This document shows positions 6,828 to 7,059 of a stretch of DNA of 7,059 nt, piece after piece; position 1 is the stretch's first letter, and each line of letters starts with the position of its first letter. The DNA comes from Prevotellaceae bacterium (lineage in GTDB: Bacteria; Bacteroidota; Bacteroidia; Bacteroidales; UBA932). The position numbers and the translations under genes are program-made. The notes under the pieces were generated by a model. The model made no database searches. It saw only the letters and a list, made by a program, of their open reading frames with translations, and was not told the DNA's origin. The stretch spans positions 1 through 7,059 of the forward strand of contig JAISSE010000176.1 of the NCBI GenBank assembly GCA_031273285.1, written 5' to 3'.

Positions 6828-6835
6828 TATCTTTG
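6828..6835 (+). promoter_or_regulatory. Candidate -7 box for the final gene
   Basis: TATCTTTG matches the Bacteroidota TAnnTTTG box and lies 45 bases before the ATG at 6881, with an A/T-rich leader typical of the phylum. No TTTG at about -33 is visible. A 10-bp palindrome AACAGCTGTT (6846-6855) sits just after the expected start of transcription. Confidence 0.45.
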
Positions 6836-6880
6836 TCGCAATAAAAACAGCTGTTATTAATTATTATTAAATTTATGTTT

Positions 6881-7059
6881 ATGAAAAAAGTATTGTTAAT
6901 CATTGGTTTATCAGTGTCAGTCATGCAGGCGGGTTTTTCTCAGAATAGCGAAATCGGGGATACCGGCAAAGGACAAACCTTCCTGAAAAGAGTTGAAAAT
7001 AACTTTTTGAACGATGTGATTATAATTTCGGACGGCGGGAAAAAGTCGGGAATGTATAA
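6881..7059 (+). CDS. Secreted protein of unknown function (5' part only)
   Basis: An open frame starting MKKVLLIIGLSVSVMQAGFS and running off the window end after 59 complete codons. Residues 1-20 form a clear signal peptide (KK, hydrophobic core, likely cleavage before QN). The visible mature part is polar and includes GQTFLKRVENNFLND and SDGGKKSGMY; I do not recognise a family. An in-frame ATG two codons upstream (6875) is an alternative start, but MKK is the more usual signal-peptide opening. No Shine-Dalgarno site is seen, as expected in this phylum. It is preceded by a candidate promoter, so it is probably a unit separate from dxs-xerD. Confidence 0.65.
   Translation, partial: MKKVLLIIGLSVSVMQAGFSQNSEIGDTGKGQTFLKRVENNFLNDVIIISDGGKKSGMY

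Larger units (their letters stand above)
6463..6880. other. Repeat-filled intergenic region downstream of xerD
   Basis: A 418-bp stretch without a convincing gene. About 280 bp are tandem repeats in two unit sizes (9 and 21 bp), listed separately. The remaining 6746-6880 is AT-rich and carries a promoter-like box and leader for the last gene. No hairpin with U-tract that could end the dxs-xerD transcript is seen. The repeats are multiples of three and lack stops, which explains the open frames crossing them on both strands. Confidence 0.75.

Overview
The window looks like chromosomal DNA from a member of the Bacteroidota, probably Bacteroidales. The evidence is: promoter-like TAnnTTTG boxes in front of three transcription units, AT-rich leaders mostly without Shine-Dalgarno sequences, XerD and Dxs proteins whose wording fits that phylum, a TPR protein next to an EnvC-like protein, and intergenic short-hairpin and tandem-repeat families of the kind common in Bacteroidota. 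Genus cannot be told from the sequence.

Layout. Bases 1-79 hold the possible hydrophobic C-terminus of a gene entering from the left, in AT-rich DNA. Bases 80-289 are non-coding and carry a REP-like hairpin (198-215) and a 7-bp tandem repeat (251-294). Bases 290-3257 are a two-gene minus-strand operon: a secreted protein with about 13-14 TPR motifs (first gene, TTG start) and, 10 bp later, a coiled-coil plus degenerate M23/LytM protein of the EnvC type, likely an amidase activator in cell-wall splitting. Bases 3258-3665 are a divergent spacer with a promoter for each side and a second REP-like hairpin. Bases 3666-6462 are a plus-strand pair: dxs (first enzyme of the MEP isoprenoid pathway) overlapping xerD (tyrosine recombinase of chromosome-dimer resolution) by 8 bp. 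Bases 6463-6880 are non-coding and dominated by a compound tandem repeat: 9-bp units in two blocks of four, interleaved with and followed by 21-bp units. A promoter-like site then leads into the start of a secreted protein cut by the window end.

How the parts fit. The two operons are ordinary housekeeping functions: division/envelope (EnvC-like, TPR), isoprenoid precursors that feed lipid carriers and quinones (Dxs), and chromosome segregation (XerD). The unusual material is between the genes. Both operons run directly into short tandem repeats at their 3' ends, with no classical hairpin-plus-U-tract terminator visible. The array after xerD is a graded, nested repeat whose 21-bp period equals two DNA helical turns and which ends about 80 bp before the next promoter. 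I see no CRISPR, defence system, tRNA/rRNA, or insertion sequence.
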